Source: Cyanobacteria bacterium SBLK
GTDB lineage: Bacteria; Cyanobacteriota; Cyanobacteriia; Cyanobacteriales; Spirulinaceae
Length of the DNA stretch: 64,000 bases
Reading direction: 5' to 3'
NCBI GenBank assembly: GCA_017746715.1
Contig: JAGHZQ010000082.1
Span: forward strand, 16,309-80,308
Shown here: positions 1-8,475 of the stretch, piece after piece
How the letters are laid out: the number at the start of each line of letters is the position of its first letter
How positions within the stretch are numbered: the first letter of the stretch is position 1
The notes under the pieces: generated by a model
Seen by the model: the letters and a program-made list of their open reading frames with translations, nothing else
The model's database searches: none
Told to the model about the DNA's origin: nothing
Position numbers and translations under genes: made by a program

Positions 1-11
1 TCATATATATA

Positions 12-1316
12 GTGTTGGTAGTGGGGATCTCAGCACCTATTATCACTATTATCATTTTGATATCGCTTTACATCATCATTGGTGTACCTTTCGTCCCTAT
101 ATGGTTAGTATTTAGATATCCTCGATCGATATGGAAATTAAAAGAAGAGATTAGCTCCCACGAAAAAACTATTGAAAAAGATCCTAAAAACTCCCATGCT
201 TGGGAAAATCTAGACATTGCAGTGGAGAAATTAAGAAAATATAAAGCAATGCTCTCTTTCTGCGAGAAAATTATTGAAAAGGACTCTAAAAACTTCCATG
301 CTTGGTATTATAAAAGTTTTACACTGGAGAAATTAAGAGAACCTAAAAAAGCCAAAGAAGCCCGCTATAAAGCTGAAAAATTGGAATCTGATACTTTAAA
401 GAATGGAGGTGATGCGCTATTTAATGAGCAACATGACCAAGAAGCAATCGAAGCCTACACAGAAGCTACTGAAAAGAACCCCAATAACTTTGACGCTTGG
501 AAGTGTTTAGGTGATGTACTATTGAAGAAAGGAAACAACGAAGAAGCGATAAAAGCCTACAATGAAGCAAGGAGATATCCATTTTATAAAACTCATTTTC
601 ATGTTCTGAAAAATCTAAGTGACGCTTATAACAATCGAGGTTATGGGCTATTTCATAAGGATGATGACAAAAAGGCGATCGAAGACTACAAGAAAGCCAT
701 TAAACTTAACCTCAAGAACTTTGAGGCTTGGAAGAATCTGGGTAATGTGCTATTGAAGAAAGGAGACAACGAAGAAGCTATAAAAGCCTACGACGAAACA
801 ATTAAAATTGAACCTGACAACTTTGAGGCTTGGAAGAATCGAGGTGATGCGCTATTTAAGCAGGAAAAATATAAAGAAGCAATGCAATCTTACGAAAAAG
901 CTATTGAAAGTCAACCAAATAATGAGCAGTCTTGGGATAACTGGGAGACTACACTGGAGAAGTTAGAAAAATACGAAGACGCATTCATTTTCTGCCAGAA
1001 AGTGATTGAAAGGCAACCGAATCATGAGCGGGCTTGGGATAATTGGGAGATTACACTGGAGAAGTTAGAAAAGTACGAAGAAGCATTAGTCTTCTACAAC
1101 AAAGCTCTTAAACAAAAAAATCCATTTTTTTGGTATAATATGGGTCGGAAGCTAAATCGGTTTAAAAAATACAAAGAAGCGATTGACTCTTGCGATCGAG
1201 CCATTGAATTCGCAGAAGTTCTTCCTTTGGAGGAGAAAACCCAACTTCAGGATTTGGCTCAGAAAGTCCGACTTGATGCCAAAATAAAATTAAACTTATT
1301 AGAAAGATATTCATAG
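12..1316 (+). CDS. TPR-repeat protein with N-terminal membrane anchor (5' end may lie outside window)
   Basis: The 434-residue frame opens with a GTG, but it stays open to the first base of the window, so the true start may be further left. Residues 3-35 form a strongly hydrophobic segment (likely signal anchor), followed by charged tetratricopeptide repeats of about 34 residues from residue 45 to the end. Repeated cores such as AWKNLGNVLLKKGDNEEAIKAY and EAWKNRGDALFKQEKYKEAM are visible, and two adjacent units near residues 310-365 are nearly identical, which suggests recent duplication. TPR arrays bind proteins; no enzymatic domain is visible. The gene is more AT-rich than its neighbours. 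The TPR call is secure; the partner and role are unknown. Confidence 0.8.
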   Translation: MLVVGISAPIITIIILISLYIIIGVPFVPIWLVFRYPRSIWKLKEEISSHEKTIEKDPKNSHAWENLDIAVEKLRKYKAMLSFCEKIIEKDSKNFHAWYYKSFTLEKLREPKKAKEARYKAEKLESDTLKNGGDALFNEQHDQEAIEAYTEATEKNPNNFDAWKCLGDVLLKKGNNEEAIKAYNEARRYPFYKTHFHVLKNLSDAYNNRGYGLFHKDDDKKAIEDYKKAIKLNLKNFEAWKNLGNVLLKKGDNEEAIKAYDETIKIEPDNFEAWKNRGDALFKQEKYKEAMQSYEKAIESQPNNEQSWDNWETTLEKLEKYEDAFIFCQKVIERQPNHERAWDNWEITLEKLEKYEEALVFYNKALKQKNPFFWYNMGRKLNRFKKYKEAIDSCDRAIEFAEVLPLEEKTQLQDLAQKVRLDAKIKLNLLERYS

Positions 1317-1415
1317 CAAAGCGATCGCACTGCTATCAAAATAGTTTTTAGGAATGCGATCGCACTCAGCTTATCTGTTACAATATATATCGCTGAAAGA
1401 CTGGGATATAAAACT

Positions 1416-2174
1416 TTACTTCTTAATTCCTTCAATACAAATGGCATTTTCAAAATTTGCTGGATGTTCGACAGAAGCAAAGCGATCGTCTCGCCATTCC
1501 TGATATTGGCAACCGCGAACATCGGTAAATCCATGCTCGAAAAATGCTTCTTTTAAGGAAGGTTCGTCCCACATCCACTGATGGCGATTATTAGAAAACA
1601 TCTCTCGCAAGCGATCGCCGACAGATTTTCGCGTTCCCCAATGTCCCACTAGCGAATTCGTCATAAAATTAATTGCCGCTTCCGAAGCACCTTTTTCCTC
1701 TTTTCTTTCTCGAATATAAATATTAATTAAATGCTCTAGATCTGGAACAACTGCGCGAAAAATACCGTGAGGTTTTAAATAAGAAAAAATCCGCTCCATG
1801 GCAAGATGAAAATCGATAATACTCAGATGTTCGAGAACGTGGGAAGCGTAGATTAAATCGCAACTATTCGGAGTAATATCCAAACCCTTGACAATATTTC
1901 CATATTGTGCATTTGGAGACCATTCCGGTAAATTGAAAATCGGGATTAAAAAACGTCCGATAATAGGAAGTTTAACCAATCTTAAAGAAGGCGAAGCATC
2001 AATATTTTTCCAACCTTCAGCAATCACCAAACCACAGCCAATATGCAAACAAATTGGTTGTTTGTTTCTGCTTTCTCCTCTCTTGCTTTCCACTTCTTGG
2101 GAGGGGGTTGAGGGGTGGGTATTATTGGTTGTTAGTTGCTTGCACTGAGCTTTGTCGAAGTGTTGGTGGGTCAT
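1416..2174 (-). CDS. SAM-dependent methyltransferase, class I-like
   Basis: The protein contains a glycine-rich SAM-binding loop (LHIGCGLVIAEGWKNIDAS, residues 43-61), then DLIYASHVLEHLS and a helix-rich C-terminus. This matches short predicted methyltransferases often found beside glycosyltransferases, and a glycosyltransferase gene lies just upstream on the same strand. Family members usually begin only a few residues before LHIGCG. Here the first 37 or so codons are low-complexity and are encoded by a dispersed intergenic repeat (2121-2165) and related sequence, so the longest start is doubtful. No ATG lies between the repeat and the SAM motif; a TTG or other non-standard start is possible. 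The substrate is unknown; a polysaccharide or lipid-linked sugar is a guess from context. Confidence 0.8.
   Translation of the reverse strand: MTHQHFDKAQCKQLTTNNTHPSTPSQEVESKRGESRNKQPICLHIGCGLVIAEGWKNIDASPSLRLVKLPIIGRFLIPIFNLPEWSPNAQYGNIVKGLDITPNSCDLIYASHVLEHLSIIDFHLAMERIFSYLKPHGIFRAVVPDLEHLINIYIRERKEEKGASEAAINFMTNSLVGHWGTRKSVGDRLREMFSNNRHQWMWDEPSLKEAFFEHGFTDVRGCQYQEWRDDRFASVEHPANFENAICIEGIKK
2121..2165. repeat. 45-bp dispersed repeat, copy 1 (contains a TTCGAC/GTCGAA motif)
   Basis: This 45-bp stretch matches 48862-48906 at 42 of 45 positions in the same orientation. Its core, CTGAGCTTTGTCGAAGTG, is a variant of a short repeat also seen at 18686-18704, 25625-25660 and 54085-54104. Both 45-bp copies lie over the apparent 5' end of a minus-strand gene, where they encode an HFDKAQ-like peptide. 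It is non-coding repeat DNA in origin. Confidence 0.85.
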
Positions 2175-2181
2175 AGCACAT

Positions 2182-2202
2182 TGATAACTGATAACTGATA
2201 AC
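2182..2202. repeat. Heptameric tandem repeat (TGATAAC x3), STRR type
   Basis: Three perfect tandem copies of a 7-bp unit lie between the methyltransferase and glycosyltransferase genes, with a further partial copy at 2211-2218. Short tandemly repeated heptamers are known from filamentous cyanobacteria. A related array is at 14124-14144. Confidence 0.8.
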
Positions 2203-2205
2203 TGT

Positions 2206-3408
2206 TTACCGATAACTGTCGATCGCTTTTTGATAAACCGAGATGAGATCGCCCGCGATCGCCTCCCAAGAATAGCGCGTTTTTACCAACTGTTTACCAT
2301 TATTGCCTAATTCTTGGCGCAATTGAGGTGAGGTGAGGAGAGTTGCGATCGCATCGACAACGGTTTTGACTTCCCCTTCCACCACTAACCCGGCATTTGC
2401 CGCATCAACTTCTGGGGCAATTTGCACTTCTGGAGTAATAATAACTGGTAATCCAGCAGCCATCGCCTCGGCAACGGCGATCGCAAAATTTTCTGCAAAG
2501 GAAGGCAAAACAAAAAAATCCGAACCTTGTAAGACTAACGCCTTACTTTCTCCCGTGACAAATCCAGCGAATGTAACCTGTTTCGTTAAGTCCAAAGACT
2601 CAATTAGACTTTCAATTTGTTGCAAATACTCTTTATCTCCCGTCCCGGCAAAAATGAGATGAAAATGATGTTTTGATTTGAGAGAATGAAGTGCATCGAG
2701 TAATAGTTCGGGACGTTTTTTATAATGAATGCGGGAGAGAAATAGAACAATCGCGCTTTCAGCAGGAATATTATAAAGTTGGCGCAGTTTTAACCCCGCA
2801 TCCTCAATTTTTGTACCCGATCGCACTCCCAACGGTAAAATTGCTTTGGGTGCAACAACACCAAAATTATTAACATCCTCTGCTTCTCCTCGGGACGTAC
2901 AATGCACGATCGCTGCTTTGTTGAGATTTTGACGTTCGATTAATGCCGCATAAATTTGCTTTTTACGACGACTTTGCGCTAAAGCCCAAGGTGATAATTG
3001 TCCCATTGTCCGGACGGTGTAAGGAATATTTTTCCATCTCGCGATCGCTCCAGCACAAGTGGAACAGTAAGAAAATAAATAATGGGTATCTAAGATATCA
3101 TAATCGTTCAGATTTTGCCACATCCAGCGCGTCAGCGGCCAAGAAAAGAGAAAACCACGATCGTTCCCCAGAGAAACCCCTTTTGTCGGTGTAGCAAAAA
3201 GCGGAAAAAAACGAATGGGAACTCCTTCATATTCAATGCGGCGATCGCAAGGCACGTCTAGAACTCGAATGCCATCATCATCATTCGTGGTGACAATTTC
3301 TGCATCAACGTTGCGATCTCGCAAGGCTTTCACTAAATTTAAAGCAACTAGCGTAGGTCCTCCTCGTGCAGACGATACTGATGGAATAACATGAAGGACT
3401 TTAAGCAT
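2206..3408 (-). CDS. Glycosyltransferase family 4 (GT-B fold)
   Basis: This 400-residue protein has the two Rossmann-like domains of GT4 enzymes. The N-terminus MLKVLHVIPSVSSARGGP is the acceptor-domain start with the glycine-rich loop. The C-terminal domain shows IVLFLSRIHYKKRPELLLDA (residues 221-240) and the nucleotide-sugar binding E-x7-E motif in SFAENFAIAVAEAMAAGLPV (about 303-322). It would transfer a sugar from a nucleotide donor to a growing glycan, probably exopolysaccharide or another envelope glycan, in the cytoplasm. The downstream methyltransferase on the same strand (2206 to 2174, separated only by a heptamer repeat) supports a glycan-modifying pair. Donor and acceptor cannot be read from the sequence. 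Confidence 0.92.
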   Translation of the reverse strand: MLKVLHVIPSVSSARGGPTLVALNLVKALRDRNVDAEIVTTNDDDGIRVLDVPCDRRIEYEGVPIRFFPLFATPTKGVSLGNDRGFLFSWPLTRWMWQNLNDYDILDTHYLFSYCSTCAGAIARWKNIPYTVRTMGQLSPWALAQSRRKKQIYAALIERQNLNKAAIVHCTSRGEAEDVNNFGVVAPKAILPLGVRSGTKIEDAGLKLRQLYNIPAESAIVLFLSRIHYKKRPELLLDALHSLKSKHHFHLIFAGTGDKEYLQQIESLIESLDLTKQVTFAGFVTGESKALVLQGSDFFVLPSFAENFAIAVAEAMAAGLPVIITPEVQIAPEVDAANAGLVVEGEVKTVVDAIATLLTSPQLRQELGNNGKQLVKTRYSWEAIAGDLISVYQKAIDSYR

Positions 3409-3537
3409 TTGTTGTTGGCTATTGATTATTTATTGTTTGACTCCTCTCTCAATCTCCTCTTCTTAGGAGAGGACTGGAGAGCGGTTTTGGGTTAGAGGTA
3501 AGTCTGGGTTGGGGGAGATTATTGGCTAAAATTGAAA

Positions 3538-3561
3538 AGAGGCGCTTTAAATAACGCCTCT
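3538..3561 (-). terminator. Intrinsic terminator after the pentapeptide-repeat gene
   Basis: Arms AGAGGCG (3538-3544) and CGCCTCT (3555-3561) form a hairpin with a 10-base loop. Read on the minus strand the stem is followed by TTTTCAATTTT. It lies 27 bp past the stop codon of the gene ending at 3589. Confidence 0.7.
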
Positions 3562-3588
3562 ATCGATGAGATCGAGATAAATGACTTC

Positions 3589-4092
3589 CTAATTGGCATT
3601 CAGATCGATCGCATTTTCATCAAACTGTTCGCGATCGCCACCAATGCCAGGAGTAGTATCGAGAATTTGCGCCCCCGTCAAAATGAGATCGTTCATTTGG
3701 GCACCGGCTGCCGTAATATTGTAAAGGGCTGCATTCGTCAAATTAACGCGATTGAGAATGGTCTTATCCAAGATAGAATCAGACAGCATTGCTTCGGTTA
3801 AATTGGCATCTGTGAGGTTTGCTCCGGTTAAATCCGCCCCTTCTAAATTCGTTCTGACTAATTTAGCATTTTGTAAATTTGCCTCTCTCAGATCTGCTCC
3901 AATTAAGTGTGCTTCTGAAAGATCGACCCCTGATAAGTCACATCCGCGACATTGACCTGTAGATAATAACCGATCGACTTGGTCGGGATTTCCGGCTCGT
4001 GCTGGTATGGAGCTCGAACCAATACCGATCGATAAGGCGATCGCAGACGCAATTGAAATGGCCAGGGGAGCAACGGTTCCTAAGTTTTTCAT
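3589..4092 (-). CDS. Exported pentapeptide-repeat protein
   Basis: Residues 1-34 form a Sec signal peptide (Lys, long hydrophobic run, cleavage near ARA-GN). From about residue 48 the chain is built of A(D/N)Lxx pentapeptides (LSGVDLSEAHLIGADLREAN and on), which fold into a right-handed quadrilateral beta-helix. Two cysteines in QCRGCDL (about 48-52) precede the helix. Such exported or lumenal pentapeptide proteins are common in cyanobacteria, and most have no assigned function. The start is supported by a strong GGGAGG ribosome-binding site about 7 bases upstream. Length 167 residues. Confidence 0.88.
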   Translation of the reverse strand: MKNLGTVAPLAISIASAIALSIGIGSSSIPARAGNPDQVDRLLSTGQCRGCDLSGVDLSEAHLIGADLREANLQNAKLVRTNLEGADLTGANLTDANLTEAMLSDSILDKTILNRVNLTNAALYNITAAGAQMNDLILTGAQILDTTPGIGGDREQFDENAIDLNAN

Positions 4093-4254
4093 ATCGTGCC
4101 TCCCTTTATTTTTTGTTTATAGGTTTTTGTTGATTTTGTTACTACTATCGTAGCAAGTTTTACTGTTTTCTTCAATGCTTTGCGTAATTTTAGACAAACA
4201 TTAAGAAATAAAAATAAACTGGATTTTATAACCGTGAAAGTGTAAAATAGCCTT

Positions 4255-6006
4255 CTACCAATCTTCATCGCGAGAAGAGTAAGGCTTTTCCCAATCAGAC
4301 TTTTCCCAATCATTCATCGCAGTTGTTGGGCGATCGCTCAATTTCACCTCTACATCAGCTTGAAGGTTCTCTCTTAGCTTTCTCCTTGGTAAACTGGCTT
4401 CGGGAATGGTCTCTCGATAAGTTTCCGGATTGGCTGCTTCCGAGTCTTCTGTCTCTATCTCGAAGGTTTGCTGCAACGGCTGCACGACCTTGGCAATTGC
4501 ATCTTTCACAAAGACTTTGATAAACTCTTCTTTCTGTACTAACTTAAACTGTTTTTGTACGACCTCGGTAATCCCCCCATCCCCCCAATCGAGATCCTGT
4601 CGGAAATATTCTACAAAACTTTTACCGGCAATGCGGGTTAAATAAGCTGCCGTGATTCCTTGAATGGTTTTACCAATTAAATAGGTAGCGACATTAAACT
4701 GTAATGCAGTTGACAGCATTTTTACCGCGCCTTTAACAATCCCCAAACTCACTAAAGTTTTTGCCAGAGATAGTGCCAATTCGCGTCCCCGTTCCATATT
4801 GAGTTCGCAACCATAGACTTTGCCGATTTCTACCACCATTTGAGCGTTAACTGCTGCCGTTGCCAAGAGATCGACAACCGGTAAGGGGGTCACAATCACG
4901 GCACCCGCACCAATCCATTGAAAGCGATCGATAATTTTGTCCGCTTGTTTGCGTTGTTGCTGTTCGATTAAATTGCGCGTTTCTTCTCCCAAACGCTGAG
5001 ATTGCAATAAGATATTATCGGCAACTAAATCTTCTCCTTCCAACCGTAAAATAGCAGCCAAGCGTTTAATTAAAGGCACAATTTCTGGTTCTGGATTGAC
5101 CAATTGACCGGTTTCTAATTGGATGGGTTGAGGATTGGCACAAATTGAAATAACATCAATCTCGTTAATGAAATCTTGTACGCGCTCCTGCAATTGCTTT
5201 AAAATTGTTTGCACTTCTTCTTCTGTATAAAGATCGATTTTATTGAAGACTAAAACAGAGCGCTTGCCAATTTGAGAGAGAATTTTTAAGGGTTCGCATT
5301 CCGATTGACGCAGATCGCCATCAACGACAAATAACAAAAGATCTGCATCGGTTGCCAATTTTTTCGCCATGCCTTCCCGTTCCATTCCTTCCCTACCAAT
5401 TTCTAAAATCCCCGGAGTATCGATGAGAAAAATCGCGCGTTCTAAACCCTGTAATTTCAAACAATAAGTTTCTCCCGATCTCGTCGTTCCCATTGCTGCA
5501 CCCACTTCTCCCACCATTTGACCGATTAAACTATTAATGAGAGATGTTTTCCCCGCAGAACCAATCCCAAAAACAACAACTTTAATTTCTCCCCGGTTTA
5601 AATTCGCTTCAATTTCTCGCGATCGACTCAGTAGAGCTTCGCGACTAATACGATCTTGAATTTTTTCAACTTGTTGCCGAACGGCTTTTAAGGTTTCTCC
5701 TGCAACCTCTGTTTTTTCTTCGGGAAGTTTTGCAAGGATGCGACTTTTTGTATTCTTTGTGCGAGAATTTTTGAGGGTAAATAAGTTAAAATAGTAGACA
5801 AATGCAACAATGAGCAATCCCAATAAAATAATCAGCAACAAAAGAACGAGATTGGCTAAGAGAGGAGCGGTAAAAGAAATTTGTAAATAAAGTCGATAGA
5901 TTGAATCAACCAGCCATAATACTAAGCCAAGAATAAGACTAATTCCCACAATAAGAATAATGATTCGGTGTAAAGGCATGGACAAACTAAAAATTGATAT
6001 TGGCAA
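4255..6006 (-). CDS. Membrane-associated Era-like GTPase with DUF697-like C-terminus
   Basis: Two N-terminal transmembrane helices (about residues 12-32 and 42-70) precede a GTPase domain. The nucleotide motifs are visible: G1 GIGSAGKTSLINSLIG (about 147-162), G2 in GTTRSGETY, G3 LIDTPGILE and G4 FNKIDLY. The C-terminal half contains a hydrophobic region around GAGAVIVTPLPVVDLLATAA that resembles the DUF697 domain found behind GTPases in cyanobacteria. It probably acts as a membrane-bound GTP switch; the process is unknown. The last 50 residues are charged and low in complexity. An alternative start is Met10. Length 583 residues, usual for this family. Confidence 0.88.
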   Translation of the reverse strand: MPISIFSLSMPLHRIIILIVGISLILGLVLWLVDSIYRLYLQISFTAPLLANLVLLLLIILLGLLIVAFVYYFNLFTLKNSRTKNTKSRILAKLPEEKTEVAGETLKAVRQQVEKIQDRISREALLSRSREIEANLNRGEIKVVVFGIGSAGKTSLINSLIGQMVGEVGAAMGTTRSGETYCLKLQGLERAIFLIDTPGILEIGREGMEREGMAKKLATDADLLLFVVDGDLRQSECEPLKILSQIGKRSVLVFNKIDLYTEEEVQTILKQLQERVQDFINEIDVISICANPQPIQLETGQLVNPEPEIVPLIKRLAAILRLEGEDLVADNILLQSQRLGEETRNLIEQQQRKQADKIIDRFQWIGAGAVIVTPLPVVDLLATAAVNAQMVVEIGKVYGCELNMERGRELALSLAKTLVSLGIVKGAVKMLSTALQFNVATYLIGKTIQGITAAYLTRIAGKSFVEYFRQDLDWGDGGITEVVQKQFKLVQKEEFIKVFVKDAIAKVVQPLQQTFEIETEDSEAANPETYRETIPEASLPRRKLRENLQADVEVKLSDRPTTAMNDWEKSDWEKPYSSRDEDW

Positions 6007-6387
6007 ATTGACTCGCTCTATTTATTTTAGTCCTTTTCTATCGCTTCGGCTTGGCCTTATATCAGTACAAAAGTTTCATTGAGATCGCTTATATATACAA
6101 TAATCTAATTATATCAATCCCTACAAACTTGGGTTTGAGTTATCTGCCAGAGAAAAAGCTCAATAGATTTCAGCAATTTTTCTCAACCCATTTTCTCAAA
6201 TGTGGGTTATGTTGAAACTAGGGGTAGCGTTTCAACACCTCGGGTAGGGTTGACGTTTAGAAAAAAATCGGTAAAAATACGAGGGCTGAAAATTTTACAG
6301 CTCTTGCGTTTTTCTGTGAAATTTCCTGCTTTTTTTATCGATCTCATAACTATCTCTAGCATCTCTCATTACAAGGAGCATACTGTT
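6007..6387. other. 381-bp intergenic region with predicted RNA structure, no gene seen
   Basis: This is the divergent spacer between the GTPase (minus) and a small membrane protein (plus). The left part is AT-rich and may carry promoters. From 6129 it holds inverted repeats: 6129-6138 can pair with 6182-6190 (one bulge), AACCCA 6185-6190 with TGGGTT 6203-6208 as an alternative, and GTTGAAAC 6211-6218 with GTTTCAAC 6229-6236. This may be a structured leader or a small RNA; no known RNA family is recognised. Confidence 0.45.
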
Positions 6388-6567
6388 ATGTTGGCAACTT
6401 TCTTCTTAACTTCTTCTGCTGTAGCCTACTTATTTTCGGGTTCGGTTTGTTATTTGGCTTTGCGTGCGGAAAAACATCGCCAAGGCAAATCTCTCTCAAA
6501 TTTACAAAAGTTAGAGATTCCCCTCTTTTGGCCGCTTTGGATTGCGAAAGAGATGGATAATGAGTAA
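6388..6567 (+). CDS. Small membrane protein, hypothetical
   Basis: A 59-residue protein with one N-terminal hydrophobic helix (residues 3-26, rich in F, L and A), then a charged segment (LRAEKHRQGKSL) and a short C-terminal tail with a second apolar stretch (PLFWPLWIA). ATG 6388 is preceded by AAGGAG (6373-6378) at good spacing. The frame stays open upstream to a GTG at 6202, but that segment covers the structured spacer and gives an unlikely protein, so the short form is preferred. No family is recognised. Confidence 0.65.
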   Translation: MLATFFLTSSAVAYLFSGSVCYLALRAEKHRQGKSLSNLQKLEIPLFWPLWIAKEMDNE

Positions 6568-6638
6568 TGGGTGGTAAGGAATAAGTCTCCTTTACTCTTA
6601 AAGACGATATTTATTTTTCTTAACTGTATCATAATACA

Positions 6639-7484
6639 TTATTGCTGGCATTGAGGGCAAAAGTGGGAAGAGCGTCCGCTTATTTTAAGTCGCTCGATCG
6701 CACTGCCGCAATGCCGGCAAGGTTTTCCCCTCCGTCCGTAAACGAGAGCGCTGTCTCCATAATTTCCCGGAACGCCGAGGAGGTTGAGGAAATCGCTAAA
6801 AGTCGTCCCTCCTTTGGCGATCGCTGTTGCCAACACGTCTTCTATTGCTTGGTGGAGACACTCGATTTGTTCCTCGTCTAGATGAGAGGCAATGGTATCG
6901 GGGCGAATTTTACCTTTGAAAAGCGCCTCGTCTGCATAAATATTTCCCAATCCGGCGATCGCCCTTTGATCGAGAAGTACGGCTTTAATCGGTCGTTTGG
7001 TTTTACTGAGAATTGTCTTGAGATAAACTGGAGAAAACTCGGGGGTCAAGGGTTCGGATCCCAACTTTTGCAATCCGGAAACGATCGCCTCAATATCGCA
7101 ATCGGCGGGAATCCACCACATTTTCCCAAAGGTGCGAATATCCACAAAACGCAATTCTTTATCTTCGGTAAAGAATAAGCGCACGCGGGTGTGGGGAGGG
7201 AGAGGATCTCCACGATCGCACCAGAGCAATTGTCCCGTCATTCGTAAATGAACGGCCAGCCAACCCCCTTCGCGATCGTTTTTTTGTAGGGATGCGAGTA
7301 AATACTTTCCTCGTCGTTGCCAAGATGCGATTGAAACGTCCTGCAAACCTTGCAGAAATGCCTCGACAGAAATAGGGTAGGCAATAGTTCTGGCAAGCAA
7401 CACTTCCCCACCCCGTATCTCGCGATCGAGGGTTAATCGATTTAACCCTCGACGTACCGTTTCGACTTCTGGTAATTCCGGCAC
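6639..7484 (-). CDS. mutM: Formamidopyrimidine-DNA glycosylase (Fpg/MutM)
   Basis: This bifunctional base-excision repair enzyme removes 8-oxoguanine and formamidopyrimidines and cleaves the abasic site. The start is GTG (7482-7484), giving PELPEVETVRRGL after the initiator; the exposed Pro is the catalytic nucleophile and Glu3 (PELPE) assists. A conserved Lys lies in the RRGKYLL region, the H2TH region reads AIAGLGNIYADEALFKGKI (about 173-191), and the C-terminal zinc finger has four cysteines, CRHCG...FCPQC (258-278). Length 281 residues, normal for cyanobacteria. psaE lies 41 bp upstream on the same strand. Confidence 0.97.
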   Translation of the reverse strand: MPELPEVETVRRGLNRLTLDREIRGGEVLLARTIAYPISVEAFLQGLQDVSIASWQRRGKYLLASLQKNDREGGWLAVHLRMTGQLLWCDRGDPLPPHTRVRLFFTEDKELRFVDIRTFGKMWWIPADCDIEAIVSGLQKLGSEPLTPEFSPVYLKTILSKTKRPIKAVLLDQRAIAGLGNIYADEALFKGKIRPDTIASHLDEEQIECLHQAIEDVLATAIAKGGTTFSDFLNLLGVPGNYGDSALVYGRRGKPCRHCGSAIERLKISGRSSHFCPQCQQ

Positions 7485-7525
7485 AAATGGATTTAACCTT
7501 CTGAGTTGTTAATATTTGCTAATGC

Positions 7526-7714
7526 TTACCCAATCACTTCGAGTTCGCTTTCAGCAAAATTATTGGTGGCTACACCAGAATAATTGACTTTATCAAAACG
7601 AACGATGACGGGATAGATGATACCGCTTTTATCAACGCTGGCCACTTTACCCACATCTTGATACCAGTAAGATTCTTTACGAAGGATTCTTACTTTGTCA
7701 TTGCGTTTAACCAT
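7526..7714 (-). CDS. psaE: Photosystem I reaction centre subunit IV (PsaE)
   Basis: PsaE is a small SH3-like beta-barrel on the cytoplasmic face of photosystem I that helps dock ferredoxin and flavodoxin. At 62 residues it carries the family hallmarks: KVRILRKESYWYQDVGKVAS at residues 7-26, then YPVIVRFDKVNYSGVATNNF. It is soluble, without a signal peptide, as expected. An AAGGAG-like site lies just upstream of the ATG on the minus strand. It is followed by mutM on the same strand at 41 bp; co-transcription is possible, but psaE is usually highly expressed from its own promoter. Confidence 0.98.
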   Translation of the reverse strand: MVKRNDKVRILRKESYWYQDVGKVASVDKSGIIYPVIVRFDKVNYSGVATNNFAESELEVIG

Positions 7715-7821
7715 AAAATTATTCTCCTTGGATTCTATAGCTTACAGCCTACTATCGAACGGGAGGTCTCTACTCGCTTTCGTTTTTAAGTTTTATTAAG
7801 CAAATCTGGCAAGTTGAGAAA

Positions 7822-8475
7822 TCAGGAGTGGGGAATTCCCGACGATCGATCTTGCCAGCACACTCGGACAAAATGAGCAGAACGTCCCCAAAGATCGGAG
7901 GTTGGCATGATATCCCGTACCACTAGGTTAAATGGAATCGAAGTCGTCACATACTTTTGCGCCATCTCCCCAATATCGGGAGCAAGCTGGGTTGCCGCAA
8001 CAGTTGCCAGTCCCAATCCTAACATTTGCGTGAGGGGATTGCGGGGCAAAAAGAAGGAAGAACCTGTTGCCAATCCCAAAGCGAGAAGCAAAGAGACTGA
8101 TACGTTTGTGCCGCAGCGAGGATGAATGGCTAAATCCCATTCTCCGGCTTGCAAGCGTTGGAGTGCTTGTCGAACGGCTTGGCGAAGATGGGAATAGTCT
8201 ACATCACCGTATAAATAAAAACCTTTTTCTGTTGATAGTCCGCCTAAAGTCGTATTATCGACTTCCAAAGAATTGGGGGCAGAACTATCGGAAATTTCAC
8301 TCAAAACCCACACTGTTGCATGCTCGAGAGCATGAACCTGACGCAGCATTAAAACTTCTTGCAAACTGGGAATAAAGGGTAATGCTTTGAGTAGATCGCT
8401 ATCTTGAGTAGGATAAGGATGGAGGAGTTCAAAATTGAAAAAGTCGCCGGAATTGGCGGGTGTTGTTTCCATCAT
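7822..8475 (-). CDS. Conserved cyanobacterial protein resembling DUF6391
   Basis: A 217-residue protein with a conserved LRQVHALEHATVWVL segment (about 44-58), a middle part containing FYLYGDVDY and HPRCGTNVSVSLLLALGLAT (about 119-138), and a short hydrophobic stretch that may be membrane-embedded. The HALEHAT and HPRCGTN blocks look like metal-binding or catalytic motifs, but no activity is known to me. The family is restricted largely to cyanobacteria and some Chloroflexi as I recall. A perfect 32-bp palindrome lies 24 bp upstream (8499-8530) and may regulate it. psaE follows on the same strand after 107 bp. Confidence 0.7.
   Translation of the reverse strand: MMETTPANSGDFFNFELLHPYPTQDSDLLKALPFIPSLQEVLMLRQVHALEHATVWVLSEISDSSAPNSLEVDNTTLGGLSTEKGFYLYGDVDYSHLRQAVRQALQRLQAGEWDLAIHPRCGTNVSVSLLLALGLATGSSFFLPRNPLTQMLGLGLATVAATQLAPDIGEMAQKYVTTSIPFNLVVRDIMPTSDLWGRSAHFVRVCWQDRSSGIPHS

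Noticed and set aside
4089..4313. 74-residue minus-strand frame
   Set aside because: It overlaps the GTPase 3' end and the pentapeptide gene, and its sequence is basic and low in complexity without homology-like features.
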